Position numbers and translations under genes: made by a program
Assembly (NCBI RefSeq): GCF_016802725.1
Contig: NC_052668.1
Span: 2,442,501-2,506,500, forward strand
DNA length: 64,000 nt
DNA from: Solenopsis invicta
Lineage: Eukaryota > Arthropoda > Insecta > Hymenoptera > Formicidae
Reading direction: 5' to 3'
Notes under the pieces: generated by a model
Database searches by the model: none
Told to the model about the DNA's origin: nothing
The model's input: only the letters and a program-made list of their open reading frames with translations
In this document: one piece after another, positions 1-11,527 of the stretch
How the letters are laid out: every line of letters begins with the position of its first letter
How positions within the stretch are numbered: the first letter of the stretch is position 1

Positions 1-70
1 TCGATTCATCTGTTCACCTCATTATTTTTCTTTTGTTTAACCACCTTTTCTCTCTTACGGATAACCTATA

Positions 71-78
<8 letters not shown>

Positions 79-120
<42 letters not shown>
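79..120. repeat. (TA)n microsatellite
   Basis: Uninterrupted alternating TA for about 40 bases. No coding meaning. Confidence 0.95.
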
Positions 121-122
<2 letters not shown>

Positions 123-195
123 TTATATATGTACATATAAAATATTTACATATGTAATTATTTAACTTTCTTCCTTCCTCTCAGCCCACTCCTTT

Positions 196-975
196 ACTAT
201 TCTCTTTCTTTATTCTCTCTCTTATTTGGATTGAATTGAACTTATTTCAATTCGATTCTTAAGAGCCTCTATTTCTATTTCTCCTCTTATCTGGATTGAA
301 TTGAATCTATTTCAATTCGATTCTTAAGAGCCTCTATTTCTATTTCTCCTCTTATCTGGATTGAATTGAATCTATTTCAATTCGATTCTTAAGAGCATCT
401 ATTTCTATTTCTCCTCTTATCTGGATTGAATTGAATTTATTTCAATTCGATTCTTAACAGCTTCTATTTCTATTTCTCCTCTTATCTGGATTGAATTAAA
501 TTTATTTCAATTTGATTTTTAAGAGTTTCTATTTCTATTCCTCCTTTTATCTGGATTGAATTGAATTTATTTCAATTCGATTCTTAAGAGTTTATATTTC
601 TATTTCTCCTCTTATCTCGATTGAATTGAATTTATTTTAATTTGATTCTTAAGAGCTTCTATTTCTATTTCTCCTCTTATCTGGATTGAATTGAATTCAT
701 TTCAATTCGATTCTTAAGAGTTTCTATTTCTATTTTTCCTCTTATCTGGATTGAGTTGGATTTATTTCAATTCGATTCTTAAGAGTTTCTTTTCCCACTT
801 AATCTTTTTTTTTTTTGGATTGAATTGTACTTCGTTCAATTCGATTCAAACAATCTCTCAATATCTACCTATCAAGCTCGATTTAATTCAAAGAAATCTG
901 CTATCTAACTATTTTCTCCTTCTTTTCTTTTGGATTGAATTAAGTTTTATTTCGACTCGATTCGAAGGAATACTC
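196..975. repeat. 65-bp tandem repeat (minisatellite)
   Basis: A unit containing GGATTGAATTGAA, then TTTCAATTCGATTCTTAAGAG, then a T/C-rich stretch recurs every 65 bases. The word GCCTCT or GCATCT starts at 265, 330 and 395, with the aligned unit again at 460. Copies are regular to about 790 and degrade after that. Each unit contains the near-palindrome TTGAATTGAA...TTTCAATTCGA. The open frame at 751-1023 is just this repeat read through and is not a gene. Confidence 0.9.
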
Positions 976-1315
976 CTCTATAACTTAATTATCTTCCCCT
1001 CCTTTTTCTTTTCATCCTCGTAAATCAAAATTTTGGTATATTAAAAAAGAGAGAAATGGAGGTAATTATTTATTTCGTTCAAATTCATTTTAGTAGATAG
1101 ACTAAGACCTCTTAAAGTACACAAAAATAAGTCTCGCGCCGGGGTCCGCCACCGTAGGAGTCGGAGAAACAGAAGAGCCAGGAAGTTCGCCGCGACACTC
1201 GACCTCCCCGCGGAATCAGTACCTATTATATCTAAGTTAATTAAATCGGGAGAATTAGGTCCTGTTCGCCCACCTGTAACGCTCCCTAAAAATTATGTTA
1301 ATTCGATACCGGTAG

Positions 1316-1927
1316 CTTTTGTCAATCCACTCTCAGATCCTCCCCTCGAATCATCCACTCTTTCCTATCACAGTCACTCCCCCCTTGAACCCTCTTACTC
1401 CACGGTTTCTTTCCACCGAAGAGAAACCGCGTTCATCCCTTGAACGTCGCATAGGCTCCCGTGGATCAGACTCCACCTCACTCACTTATAGAATCTGTCC
1501 CGATTCTCCTATTTCTCTCGAGTACCAGGATCCCGAGGAAGAGGAACTTCCATCAAATCCGCCGAATCTCGGATCTCACGTTCTTGAGGATGAACATCAC
1601 CTCCGCTCTCCCCCTCCAAGCGTGGAGTTCATAGACGAATTACCACCATTCCTCCCTCGTTCCTATTTCTCTTCTGGTCCCTTCCAATCTCTGGAATCAA
1701 TCCTATCAGTCCTCCCGTTGTCCTCTACCCCCCTTCCTCCGGGTGCATTCTCAATCGGTCCTAATGAAATTGATTTAGAAACAGTTTGCGCTTTTCTCCC
1801 CTACATTCCGCCAGACGGAATCATTCCTGTTTTCCTTCCCTACACCTTCCCAAGCTATTATTCAGTACCTAAAATAATATTCTTAAATCATTTTCGGCCA
1901 AATTCTGCCACCGTAACAGAAATTTGA
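1316..1927 (+). pseudogene. Proline-rich open frame without a start codon, unidentified
   Basis: A frame of about 200 residues is open from the TAG at 1313 to the TGA at 1925. It contains no methionine at all, so it cannot be a free-standing gene as it lies. It is rich in Pro, Ser and Leu, has one acidic patch (PEEEEL) and ends with aromatic/proline-rich PYIPPDG and FPSYYSVP. I recognise no domain. The segment 1130-1300 just upstream is GC-rich, unlike the AT-rich flanks. A decayed retroelement ORF or a spliced exon are both possible. Function unknown. Confidence 0.35.
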
Positions 1928-2566
1928 TAATCCCTCTCCCCATAAACTCACACACCCTCGCAAACTCACACACATTGTATTACGTTTAAATAGACATAAA
2001 TAGGATTGTAAAAATTGTAGATTTAAAGAAAAATAAACATTGTAACCTACAATCATGCAAATCTGGTACGATAACTCTATACTTTTGTAACCTCTTAGAA
2101 TAGTAATAAATTACTAGTACGTAAAAAATCGTGATTATTTCTAAACCTAATTGTACCATATCTCGTTCATATTAAGATCAGCGCTTGGTCCAATCCTGGG
2201 GTAAAGCAATTAAATTCGTTGTCTCAAAATAGAACCCAGGAACGCGAACGATCCGACAGTAGTCGTGGGACCCCAGTGCCCCCACGGACTTAGCGTTCGG
2301 CTTATCTGAGCGTTCGACTCATGCACACTTATCTTACACAGGTGTGCGTGAGCTCACGCTATTGCGTCTTCTAGTGCCTTAACTCAATCCAATTCATTCC
2401 TGCGATAGAATCTCTTTCTTAAAAGGCTGGACGTAACACAATCTTCAAAATGGCGGCACCAAAGAAAGTTTAAATTTGTTGGCCTGTATAATAATAAACA
2501 ATTTTTATTTATATGAAAAAAACTCTAATATATTTTCATGCAAGACTGATGTTGATTTAATTATTA
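1928..2566. other. Stretch without recognisable gene
   Basis: AT-rich to about 2160 with AATAAA-like words near 2030. A GC-richer stretch follows at 2180-2400, with no open frame or clear repeat partner that I can see. It ends at the BEL/Pao LTR. Confidence 0.5.
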
Positions 2567-3546
2567 TGTTTATTGTTGCGTGATGCGCGCGTTGAGATGC
2601 CGGAATTCACTCCGAGTAGAGCGCGAGCAAGAACTGCGTGAACGTTTAAATTTTGCGGCGCTCGGCCTAGACACGGCCCTGAGCGCGCGATTACGAGAGC
2701 GAGTCCGACGCGAGAGCGCGAGCGACGACGATAGCGTAACTTTCGTATAATGAGTGAAATGGGAGGCGGGAGAAGAAAAGAAGGCGAACAGAGTGATCAC
2801 TCGATAGAATTAAGGTGTCAATTAATTGTCTTTAATCAAACAGTGATCGAGAATGGTTCTGTCTCGATGATGAGCAAGAATGCCCGCGCAATCTTATTCA
2901 AGACGCGCGTATCGACAGCAAATGCAAGTTCGCGCGCCGTATAACTCCCGACACTTCCCGACTTCTGTCTCGCTCGGTTTCGGATACGGTGTACCTTTCT
3001 TGCGTCGCTTCTCCAATCTGAATCTGCCGATCTCTCGCAGAGAGAGCGAACCTCCCTGCTCTCGTTTAAGCGAAGAAAAAGCCGGGAGAAGCAAATTCGG
3101 CGGGAAAATGTCTCATTGGCTCGGATGGGCTAATGACTGTATCGTCATCGACGATTTAAAACGGCCACCGGACCGGACCGATAAACTCGCTGTTTGCTTG
3201 GGCCGACCTTTCCTTGCGTGTACGGATGACCACGACAAAAACTTATTTGCTTCGCACACAAAATATTATTATCTCTATCGTCGAAGTTTCTCGTATTCTT
3301 ACTTTCGCATAACCAACGAGACAGAAGATTCTCGACGAAATACAGCGCGTAGAACGGATGTTCTTAAGAATATAATAATATGATGATTTGCACAATTTTC
3401 ATAATTTTGACTTTGATTAATCAAATAAATTGACATGAATAATATAAGAAAGAGAAAACAAAGTGTGGTAACTTATAATTAATTTGACTCGACTATACAT
3501 GAGTATTTTAACTTGAACCATCGCATAATGATTTGAACTCGAAACA
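2567..3546 (-). repeat. 3' LTR of BEL/Pao element
   Basis: Nearly identical to 8946-9924. It has TG...CA termini. The open frames in it (for example 2880-3383) occur in both LTR copies and are LTR sequence, not genes. Confidence 0.93.
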
Positions 3547-3560
3547 TACCGCCCGCCTCG
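3547..3560 (-). promoter_or_regulatory. Polypurine tract of BEL/Pao element
   Basis: The minus strand reads CGAGGCGGGCGGTA immediately before the 3' LTR. The position and purine bias fit the plus-strand primer of reverse transcription. Confidence 0.75.
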
Positions 3561-3633
3561 AAATAATAATTTCGAAATGGAATGGACTAAGAATTAATTC
3601 ATGACGCGAAGTCGGCGATCGACAGGTTTGGAG

Positions 3634-4950
3634 TCAGAGCAACGCTTTGCCCTCGACCTTAGACGCATTCTCAATGTCGATTGGCAAAATACATATTTTA
3701 CTGATGGGACGCTTATATTCCGAAGATGCTGTTTTCACGGTCACGACACGAATCAGACCGTCCGATCCCGGATGACACAGACTAATTCGGCCTAGCTCCC
3801 ATTTGCACGGAGGGAGTAGCGAGTTTCGCAATAAGACGAGTTGTCCGACTCGAAGTGCGCGTGGGTTTACGCGCCTCCATTTAACTCGCTGTTGCAGCGT
3901 ATTAATGTAATCTTGTTGCCAGACCTTCCAAAGACGTTCGGTCATTTGGCGAACTAGCTGTCACCTTGTCAGCCGATTTTCTTTGACTTGCAAAAGCGAG
4001 GGCTCCGGGATTGAATTAAGCGCGGAGCCTATGAGGAAATGCCCTGGAGTTAAGAACGTATAGTCATCCAGCGAGTCGGAAAAAGGTGCTAATGGACGCG
4101 AATTTAAACACGCCTCGATATTGCAAAGTAACGTTAAGAACTCCTCGAAGGTCAGAGTATGAGCCCCCACAACACGTCGAATATGATGTTTTGTACTACG
4201 AACACCGGCCTCCCACAACCCCCCGAAATGAGGAGCTGAGGGAGGTATAAAATGCCATGAGACATTATCCGCGGCTGTGCGATTCTGCAGATCAGGATCC
4301 CGAAGAGTTGCGCGAAACGCGGCAGCGAGTTTCCGCTCCAACGAATGTAGTGCCATTGTCAGAGTAAATGGACTCGGGAAGACCTCGCCGTGCGACAAAA
4401 CGGGAATAGGCTCCGAGAAAGGCGGGAGTAGAATAGCCTTCGACGAGTTCCAGATGCACAGCGCGTGTAGCCATGCACACAAATAATGCGATATAAGCCT
4501 TTTTTGAAGCGATTCCGCGACCTGATCGCGAAAGAATTAGTACTGGAACCGCGTAGTCCAGCCCGCTGTGAAGGAACGCGCGCGCGGGAGGAGTCACTCT
4601 GACCTTGGGAAGATCTCCCATAAGTTGAGATGGAGTGAGAGCTCTCTCGCGAGCACAGGTTACGCACCCGTGCAGAATTGATCTGACCGTGCTTCGAGTT
4701 CTTAGTAGCCAAAATTCTTGCCGTAGCGTAGCAAGGGTCAATTGCGTTCCTGCATGAAGAGTGCGCAAGTGAGTATGATATATGAGTAAGCGGACGAGCG
4801 GGTGAGAGCCGAGTACTATCGGATGTCGAGCTTGAGCGGGTATCGGAGCCTGAGATAGCCGCCAGCCAACCCGAATTATTTGCTCTTCATCCAGGAACGG
4901 ATTGAGCACGAAGAGTGGACTCCTCGAAGGAACCGACTCATTCTGACTGA
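3634..4950 (-). pseudogene. BEL/Pao integrase region (broken pol 3' part)
   Basis: The DNA integration enzyme of the element. An HHCC zinc-binding part is visible (H...H in IYHTHLRTLHAG, then CVTCAR), followed by the catalytic core with DYAVPV, YSDNGTTFVGAE and the glutamate in FGGLWEAGVRSTK, then the C-terminal domain with LWKVWQQDYI and WELGRI. The sequence is spread over three frames: a frameshift lies near 4940-4950, another near 4335-4345 just after the second catalytic Asp, and an in-frame TGA at 3961-3963 separates the last about 100 codons, which stay in phase. It cannot make an intact integrase. Confidence 0.9.
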
Positions 4951-5552
4951 GCGCGTATTTCGAGCGGGAAGAGTTGGCGCTGAATGTATTTCACCCAAAA
5001 ATTTCTTGAGGTACGTACTTCGCTGGCGGTCAAGGAAGACGGACTTTCCGACTGAATAGCGATCTCATCACGCCTTTGAATCCGCGATATAAATCTAAGA
5101 ACGTACGCGCTCACTCGAATGAGCTTTGGCCACGAAGAATATCGGTCCGCGAGCTCCCATGATTCCGTAACGTTAGCGATCTGAACTGTCGCGCGCGAGT
5201 TCTCCTGGAACGCGAGGTCTGGGAGTGATGCGCTCATCGTCGGCCACTCAGAATCAGGCATCCTTAGCCACGCGGGACGTTGCCACCAAAGATGATGCGA
5301 GATGAGCTGACTTCCCGAGATTCCTCGCGACGCACAATCCGCGGGGTTTTCGTCCGTGGGAACATATCGCCACGAAGCGGACGGAAGTCGGGTTTGAATC
5401 TCGGCAACCCGATTTGAAATAAAAGTCTTCCACTTCGAGGGATGTTGTGTTACCCACGCGAGCACGACGGTCGAGTCCGTCCAGCAAAAGCATGGAGCGG
5501 AGGAAACGTGCAGTGCGTCTATAACGAACTTCATTAATCGCGACATTAACAC
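4938..5552 (-). pseudogene. BEL/Pao RNase H C-terminal part and linker
   Basis: Continues pol in a shifted frame. It carries CWTDSTVVLAWV and ENPADCASRG, the second half of the BEL/Pao RNase H domain. The shift from the upstream frame is explained exactly by an 11-bp tandem duplication at 5542-5552 and 5553-5563, since taking out one 11-bp unit puts both frames in register. A further shift near 4940 disconnects it from integrase. Confidence 0.9.
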
Positions 5553-8272
5553 GACATTAACACTGCCGATAATTCGAGACGCGGAACAGTCAATGTTTTG
5601 ATCGGCGCGACCTTTGACTTCCCGACTAGCAAGGCAGTCGTGATGTTGCCTGAGCGAGAGGTGAGCCGAATATAAATCGCTGCGGCATAGGCGTAATTAG
5701 ACGCGTCCGAAAACCCGTGAATTTCGCAGTCGACCGTATCCGATCCCTTTTGAATCCACCGAGGGAGGTGAAAGTCATCGAGTTCTAGCAAGGACGACTG
5801 CACGAATTCCCATTGCTTTGCGATATCGGTGGGAACCTCATCGTCCCAGTCGACGCGGAGCTGCCAAAGCCGCTGCAAGAGAATCTTCGCGGAGATTGTA
5901 ACGGGCGTGCCTAGGCCTAACGGATCAAATATGCGAGCGATGTACGAAAGCATGGCGCGCTTGGTTCGCGCGGGCGAGGGAGAGCGCACGACTCTAAATT
6001 GAAACGCGTCAGCCGACGGACTCCAACTAATACCGAGCACCTTTAATGTCTCGTCCGGATGCAGATCCTTGCTGCAAGCGAGACCATGATCCTGCGTGTC
6101 AATGTCGCTTAACAAGTGGGCCGCGTTGCTCGACCATTTCCTTAATTCGAAATGACCGCGCTGCAGCAACGAGCACACTTGTTTGCGAACCGAACGAATT
6201 AGCGAAATCTCGTCCGCGCCGAAAAGCACGTCATCCACGTAAATATTCTCCTGAAGCACGAGAACGGCTAGAGGAAAATCGCGACCGTCGTCATGGACGA
6301 GCTGCCGCAAGACTCGCAGCGCCAAGAACGGCGCCGAAGTTGTACCGTAGGTCACGGTCAAGAGTTGATACTCTTGTACTTTTCCGGTTTTCTCGTCGAT
6401 CCATAGGATCCGCTGATAGTCTGTGTCACGGGGATCGACGCGAATCTGCCGGTACATTTTTGCTACGTCGGCAGAATAAACGTAACGATACTGTCGCCAG
6501 CGTAAAAGCACCGCAGCCAAGTCCGTTTGCAATTTTTGTCCCGCGAGAAGGTGGTCATTAAGTGACCAAGAATTCGAGGTGGGGCTCGACGCGTTGAATA
6601 CGACTCTTAATCGAGTCGTCGCACTGCTTTCGCGTATTACGGGATGGTGCGGAATATAGACGAATTGAGAAGATTCTGAAGATTCGGGAGCCTTGCGCAT
6701 GTGCCCAAGATTTTCATATTCTTGGAGGAAGTCTGAGTACTCCCTTTTCAAATCGAAATTGGCTTGAAGACGGCGTAGCAGAGTCTTGAGGCATCGCTCT
6801 GCTATATCGCGTGAGGTACCAATATCGATGGGAGGATCATTTTTGAATGGCAGACGAACAACGTACTGACCGGCGGGAGTGCGCGAATGAGAGGTTAAGA
6901 AATGATTCTCGCATCTCTGCTCTTCCGGGCTGAGTATCGTGTGCCTCGGAATTTCCTCGATTTCCCAGAATCGTCTCAATTCGCTATCAAGTGAAACGGA
7001 TTCCGCGATCGTACAATGTTGCACCGTAACGGTCCGACGGGACGAATTCGACAGAGGCGTGCGGCCCTGAACGATCCAGCCAAAGATCGTTTCCTGAGCA
7101 ATGGGTTGACCGCGAGCTCCCCTGCAAACCCCATTTCGCATTATATCTGCGTAGATGTCAGCTCCGATTATTAGATCAATGGGATCTGAGTTTGAAGAAT
7201 TTGGATCTGCGAGAGTGAGATCCGCGAGATGATCCCATTGAAGAGGAGATTGAATAGACGCTGACGAGTAACTAGCAAGCGAACTTAGAATCGTCGCTGT
7301 GGTAATGACCGGCGGCTCGATCCCGTCGATCGGTGAGATTTTAATGTGCGCGGCGTAACGATGTATGCCCGCGTCAAGGCCGCCGACGGCGGACAAGGCG
7401 GTAGGCAGTATGAATCGACGCAGTTTTAATTTCTTCGCTAAATGAGCTGCAATGAGTGTGAGTTCCGCTCCGGTGTCGATCAATGCTCGTGCAACGACTT
7501 GACGACCAGCGAGAGGTCCGACGGATACGCGTGCAGTGGCGAGGACTACCGGCGGTCGAGCGAGATTTGCCGACATCGCGCATAATGCCACTGTTTTCGG
7601 AGATTTATCGGACTTGATCGACGCCGGGGCTTCGGAATTGGATGCACTAACGGTCGCAGTAGCGGAAGAGACCGAGTCGAGATGGAGCATGGAATGATGT
7701 CGCTTTTGACAATGACGACATGAAAAACGGCTTGGACATGCGGAGACGGCGTGCTTTGCACTGAAGCAATTCACGCATCGTTGATGCTGTTTCGCGATCT
7801 CCAATCTCTGGCTCGAACTCTTCTGCATGAATTGAGGGCACTTATTCAAGAAGTGGGCCGATTTACAGAGCGGGCACGGCGAGATCGAAGCCGTCGCTAC
7901 CATGGCGCTCGATGACTTTACCGATCGCGAGGACTTGGCTGCGCCGAGGGGAGTGAGCTCCTCCAACGCGCGAACGCGATTCGCGAGAAAGCGATTGAGA
8001 TCCTCGTACGTAGGAATTATAGCATCATCACCCTTTAATCTCCACGCCTTCCGCGTTGCTGGATCGAGCTTTTGCGTAACGTGATGACTTAGAATGTCAC
8101 TTAAAATTTCATCCGAGGATCGATTTAATCTCTTTAACGATGCTATGGCACGATTAGCTTGATCCCGCAACTCGGACAATTCGCATGCCGATTCACGAGT
8201 GACGCTCGGTAAGTTACATAAAGCGGACGCGTGAATCTCGATGAGACGGCGCTTATTATCGTAACGCGAAGT
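5546..8272 (-). pseudogene. BEL/Pao polyprotein: CCHC knuckles, protease, reverse transcriptase, RNase H start
   Basis: An open frame continuous with gag apart from one stop codon. Counting from the first Met at 8179, zinc-knuckle cysteines occur at about residues 102-165 (CPLC, CVNCFSAKHAVSACP, CRHC). The aspartic protease active site ALIDTGAELTLIA is near 233, RT motif A YSADVAKMYRQ near 567, the YVDD box near 648, and the first RNase H motif GFSDASNYAYAAA near 825. All catalytic Asp residues of protease and RT are present. The frame ends because of the 11-bp duplication at 5542-5563. The long open frame and intact motifs fit a young copy. Confidence 0.95.
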
Positions 8273-8854
8273 TCAAGTTTTCCACGCAATATCGAAATTA
8301 TCAGCAGTGACTGGGATAGTTTTGATAGCGTCGAGAGCGCGACCTGACAAGCAGAATGCTAGAAAATGCATCCGAGAGAATGCGGTGAGGTCCTTATTGA
8401 GAATAATAAGGGATGTGAATCTATCTCGAAAACTTTCCCAGTCCTCTGCTTTCCCGGTAAATGGAGGAATATTAATAGGCGGTAAATGTTGCAACGATAC
8501 CGGTGCGGGCGCGCAGAAGTGATGCGACGAGCTTGCCAATGGTGAGGAGGACACGTGAGGCTCCAGCTCCTCCAGACACTCGTTCATGTAGTCCAGCGCC
8601 ATGAGGTAGAACTCCTCGTGTTTCCCGTAATCGTCCTGAGTGAAATACGTGGACTTCGGTCGTTCGTCGGCAGGAACTGCTTGCAGGAGAGCGGCATGCC
8701 CGTTCGTGCACTGCGTCCAGGCTTCCTTCAAGGCGGTGATGCGAGATCGTATTTTCGCCGGCGTGTAATTCGGCTTCCCGATCTTCTTGAAATTAGACAA
8801 GGCTTTAGCCACTGTCTGCAACGCAATCTGCTGCATCGCGACTAGTTCCTCCAT
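8273..8854 (-). pseudogene. BEL/Pao gag N-terminal part
   Basis: 193 codons starting MEELVAMQQ, with an alpha-helical N-terminal part and INIPPFTGKAEDWESF, the BEL/Pao gag domain seen before the zinc knuckles. It ends at an in-frame TGA at 8273-8275. The downstream pol frame is in the same phase, so gag and pol form one frame interrupted by this stop. BEL/Pao elements usually encode one gag-pol polyprotein, so I read the TGA as a nonsense mutation. Programmed readthrough cannot be excluded from one copy. Confidence 0.88.
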
Positions 8855-8927
8855 CTTGTAGACGAGAGCACTTCACACCAGAAGGAGACGTTTTGAAGTT
8901 ATTAAGTTCAGCACAGTTTCACTCGAT

Positions 8928-8945
8928 CCGGCTCGAAGGACCAAA
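8928..8945 (-). promoter_or_regulatory. Primer binding site of BEL/Pao element
   Basis: Directly inside the 5' LTR the minus strand reads TTTGGTCCTTCGAGCCGG. A TGG start next to the LTR is the usual layout of a tRNA 3'-end primer site. I did not assign the tRNA. Confidence 0.75.
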
Positions 8946-9924
8946 TGTTTATTGTTGCATGATGCGCGCGTTGAGATGCCGGAATTCACTTCGAGTAGAG
9001 CGCGAGCAAGAACTGCGTGAACGTTTAAATTTTGCGGCGCTCGGCCTAGACACGGCCTGAGCGCGCGATTACGAGAGCGAGTCCGACGAGAGAGCGCGAG
9101 CGACGACGATAGCGTAACTTTCGTATAATGAGTGAAATGGGAGGCGGGAGAGGAAAAGAAGGCGAACAGAGTGATCACTCGATAGAATTAAGGTGTCAAT
9201 TAATTGTCTTTAATCAAACAGTGATCGAGAATGGTTCTGTCTCGATGATGAGCAAGAATGCCCGCGCAATCTTATTCAAGACGCGCGTATCGACAGCAAA
9301 TGCAAGTTCGCGCGCCGTATAACTCCCGACACTTCCCGACTTCTGTCTCGCTCGGTTTCGGATACGGTGTACCTTTCTCGCGTCGCTTCTCGAATCTGAA
9401 TCTGCCGATCTCTCGCAGAGAGAGCGAACCTCCCTGCTCTCATTTAAGCGAAGAAAAAGCCGGGAGAAGCAAATTCGGCGGGAAAATGTCTCATTGGCTC
9501 GGATGGGCTAATGACTGTATCGTCATCGACGATTTAAAACGGCCACCGGACCGGACCGATAAACTCGCTATTTGCTTGGGCCGACCTTTCCTTGCGTGTA
9601 CGGATGACCACGACAAAAACTTATTTGCTTCGCACACAGAATATTATTATCTCTATCGTCGAAGTTTCTCGTATTCTTACTTTCGCATAACCAACGAGAC
9701 AGAAGATTCTCGACGAAATACAGCGCGTAGAACGGATGTTCTTAAGAATATAATAATATGATGATTTGCACAATTTTCATAATTTTGACTTTGATTAATC
9801 AAATAAATTGACATGAATAATATAAGAAAGAGAAAACAAAGTGTGGTAACTTATAATTAATTTGACTCGACTACACATGAGTATTTTAATTTGAACCATC
9901 GTATAATGATTTGAACTCGAAACA
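8946..9924 (-). repeat. 5' LTR of BEL/Pao element
   Basis: Partner of 2567-3546. It should contain the element's promoter, but I could not place a convincing TATA box. Confidence 0.93.
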
Positions 9925-9929
9925 ATTAA

Positions 9930-11262
9930 ATTAATTAATTTAATAAAGATCGTGATATTACTAATTCTTGTTCGACATTCTGTATTACAATTGGAAAAAC
10001 AATTCGGAGCACATTCTGATTGAATTTGAAAAAGTACATAAAGCCACACGAATAAATATAGGTACTAAGATCCAGCTACGACCGAAGAACATTTTCTTAT
10101 TATCATTATGTTGTTGCATTATTGGTCCAAAAACATATCTCTATTTTAAATATTTCATACTTTTTTTGGAAAAATACATTTATATCACTGGACATGGATT
10201 TAACGAATTTCTTGACAACCAATAAATCATATTTTTACATTTAGTAGGAACTTGGATTATTTATATACAATGAAATGATCTTCTGGTATAAATAATAAAT
10301 ATTGTTTATACATGTATTATAAATATGTTTATATGAGCTTTTACTATTTTATAATATATGTATTGCGAGTTAGAAAATTATTGTACAATAGGCGGTTTAA
10401 TTTATGAATTATATTGCAGTGGTATACTGATTTTACTCAAGCTGATGAAAACTAAATAAAGTCAAATCGTTCTCGTGTAATATCATTTAGAAGAATAAAT
10501 TTCTATTGTTAAAATTACACCACCTAGAATTGTTTCTATTATCAGCTGTTCTTTCTTCTATATTTTTACTTTGTAAGAAACAGCGTGCATTTTTAAATAG
10601 TATATTTGTTTAATTTTTTTGACATTACATTTCTGGGTTATTCTTCAAAAAGCTGTATTTTAAGTTTGGCAAATAAGTGACGCGCAGTTTAAGAAAATCT
10701 ATAAATGTTTGTAAAATTCACGTAAAAAATTATTATTAAGTACTAAGATCTGCTTTCGATCGATATCTCGTTATTTAAATGTATTAATACTTCTCGGTCT
10801 TATTAGGGTTTCGTATATTGTCCAAAGTTTGTTTTTATAAGTCTTATAAATTTATGTCGACGACTATCAAGGAAAGGGAAACCCCCTCCTCCCATTCCAT
10901 CGGAGCTCCAAATGTTTGTAGTATTTTTTGTTTAATGTAAAATTAATTTTATAAAATATTAACTCTAACTTAATTTAAAAAAACTATTTACTTGTTCAAC
11001 TCTGTGTACTATTTCATGTACATAAGTCAGCTACGTAAATCAGTTTTATGTCGTCATTGCAGATATCAAAGATCAAATTAATCTTTCTATTCAAAATTGA
11101 AAACAAATGGGTTACGCTGAATGCATACATTAACAGTATAACGAATATATTTAAATACAGGTACCAGTATGCACTTCGTATGTGAACTTCCGAAACGATA
11201 ACGAATATACGGGTTTTACATCGCGCGTATATATAATTTAATATATAAAGAAACCGTTAATT
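9930..11262. other. AT-rich upstream region of the protease gene
   Basis: No gene seen. The first about 170 bases (9932-10102) are similar to 11946-12262 on the other side of exons 1-2. The rest is AT-rich and presumably contains the promoter and 5' UTR of the ADAMTS-like gene, but I cannot identify a core promoter. Confidence 0.5.
9932..10102 (+). repeat. Direct repeat, copy 1 (flanks exons 1-2)
   Basis: Shares TAATAAA, GATATTACTAA, GATTGA and the block CTAAGA-CCAGCTA-GACCGAA, in the same order, with 11946-12262. The second copy carries a MITE at the point where this copy reads AAAAAGTACATAAAG. Confidence 0.7.
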
Positions 11263-11305
11263 ATGTCTTTTCAAGTATTTGAACTCGAAGCGCACGGAAA
11301 AGAAC

Positions 11306-11422
11306 ATGTACTTTATATTAAGATTAATGTTGATAATTTTATTAAGGCAAGTGTATGCGCGTAATGTACGAGATATTGAAGTAATATCATTGCCAGTATG
11401 GGGCTCAAAAGGCGCATTAGAG
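11306..11422 (+). CDS. ADAMTS-like metalloprotease, exon 1 (signal peptide)
   Basis: Thirty-nine codons from the ATG at 11306. The first 18 residues (MYFILRLMLIILLRQVYA) form a textbook signal peptide, with a basic residue, a Leu/Ile core and an A-x-A-like end (VYA). RNVRDIEVI and the rest of the propeptide start follow. The exon ends GAG at a GTATAT donor in phase 0, and joining to exon 2 gives the continuous propeptide sense ...GALE-IPLTFKVFGQ. Secreted zinc proteases of this family cut extracellular matrix proteins. An earlier ATG at 11263 is in another frame. Which ADAMTS paralogue this is cannot be told from here. Confidence 0.75.
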
Positions 11423-11527
11423 GTATATTATCGTGAAGTTTTATTTCTCTTCAAAAGTGCAGGACGTGAGAAGTGTAATTCTATCAAAAATTAAGTTTTA
11501 ATCGAATAATTATAATTTAATTTGTAG

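Larger units (their letters stand above)
2567..9924 (-). mobile_element. BEL/Pao LTR retrotransposon, full length, disabled
   Basis: Two direct repeats of 980 and 979 bp (2567-3546 and 8946-9924), each starting TGTTTATTG and ending GAAACA, enclose minus-strand gag, protease, reverse transcriptase, RNase H and integrase sequence. ATTA occurs immediately outside both ends (2563-2566, 9925-9928), a 4-bp candidate target duplication. By eye the LTRs differ at about 12 substitutions and one 1-bp gap, roughly 1.2%, so insertion was recent. The reading frame has nevertheless collected two in-frame stops and three frameshifts. Confidence 0.95.

Noticed and set aside
2570..3383. Open frames within the left LTR, repeated at 8873-9761
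   Set aside because: Identical frames in both LTRs with no domain; LTR sequence.
6046..6561. 171-codon plus-strand frame in the BEL/Pao element
   Set aside because: Antisense shadow of the reverse transcriptase.
11263..11349. Upstream ATG at 11263 as start of the protease gene
   Set aside because: Different frame, no signal peptide, stops before exon 1 ends.
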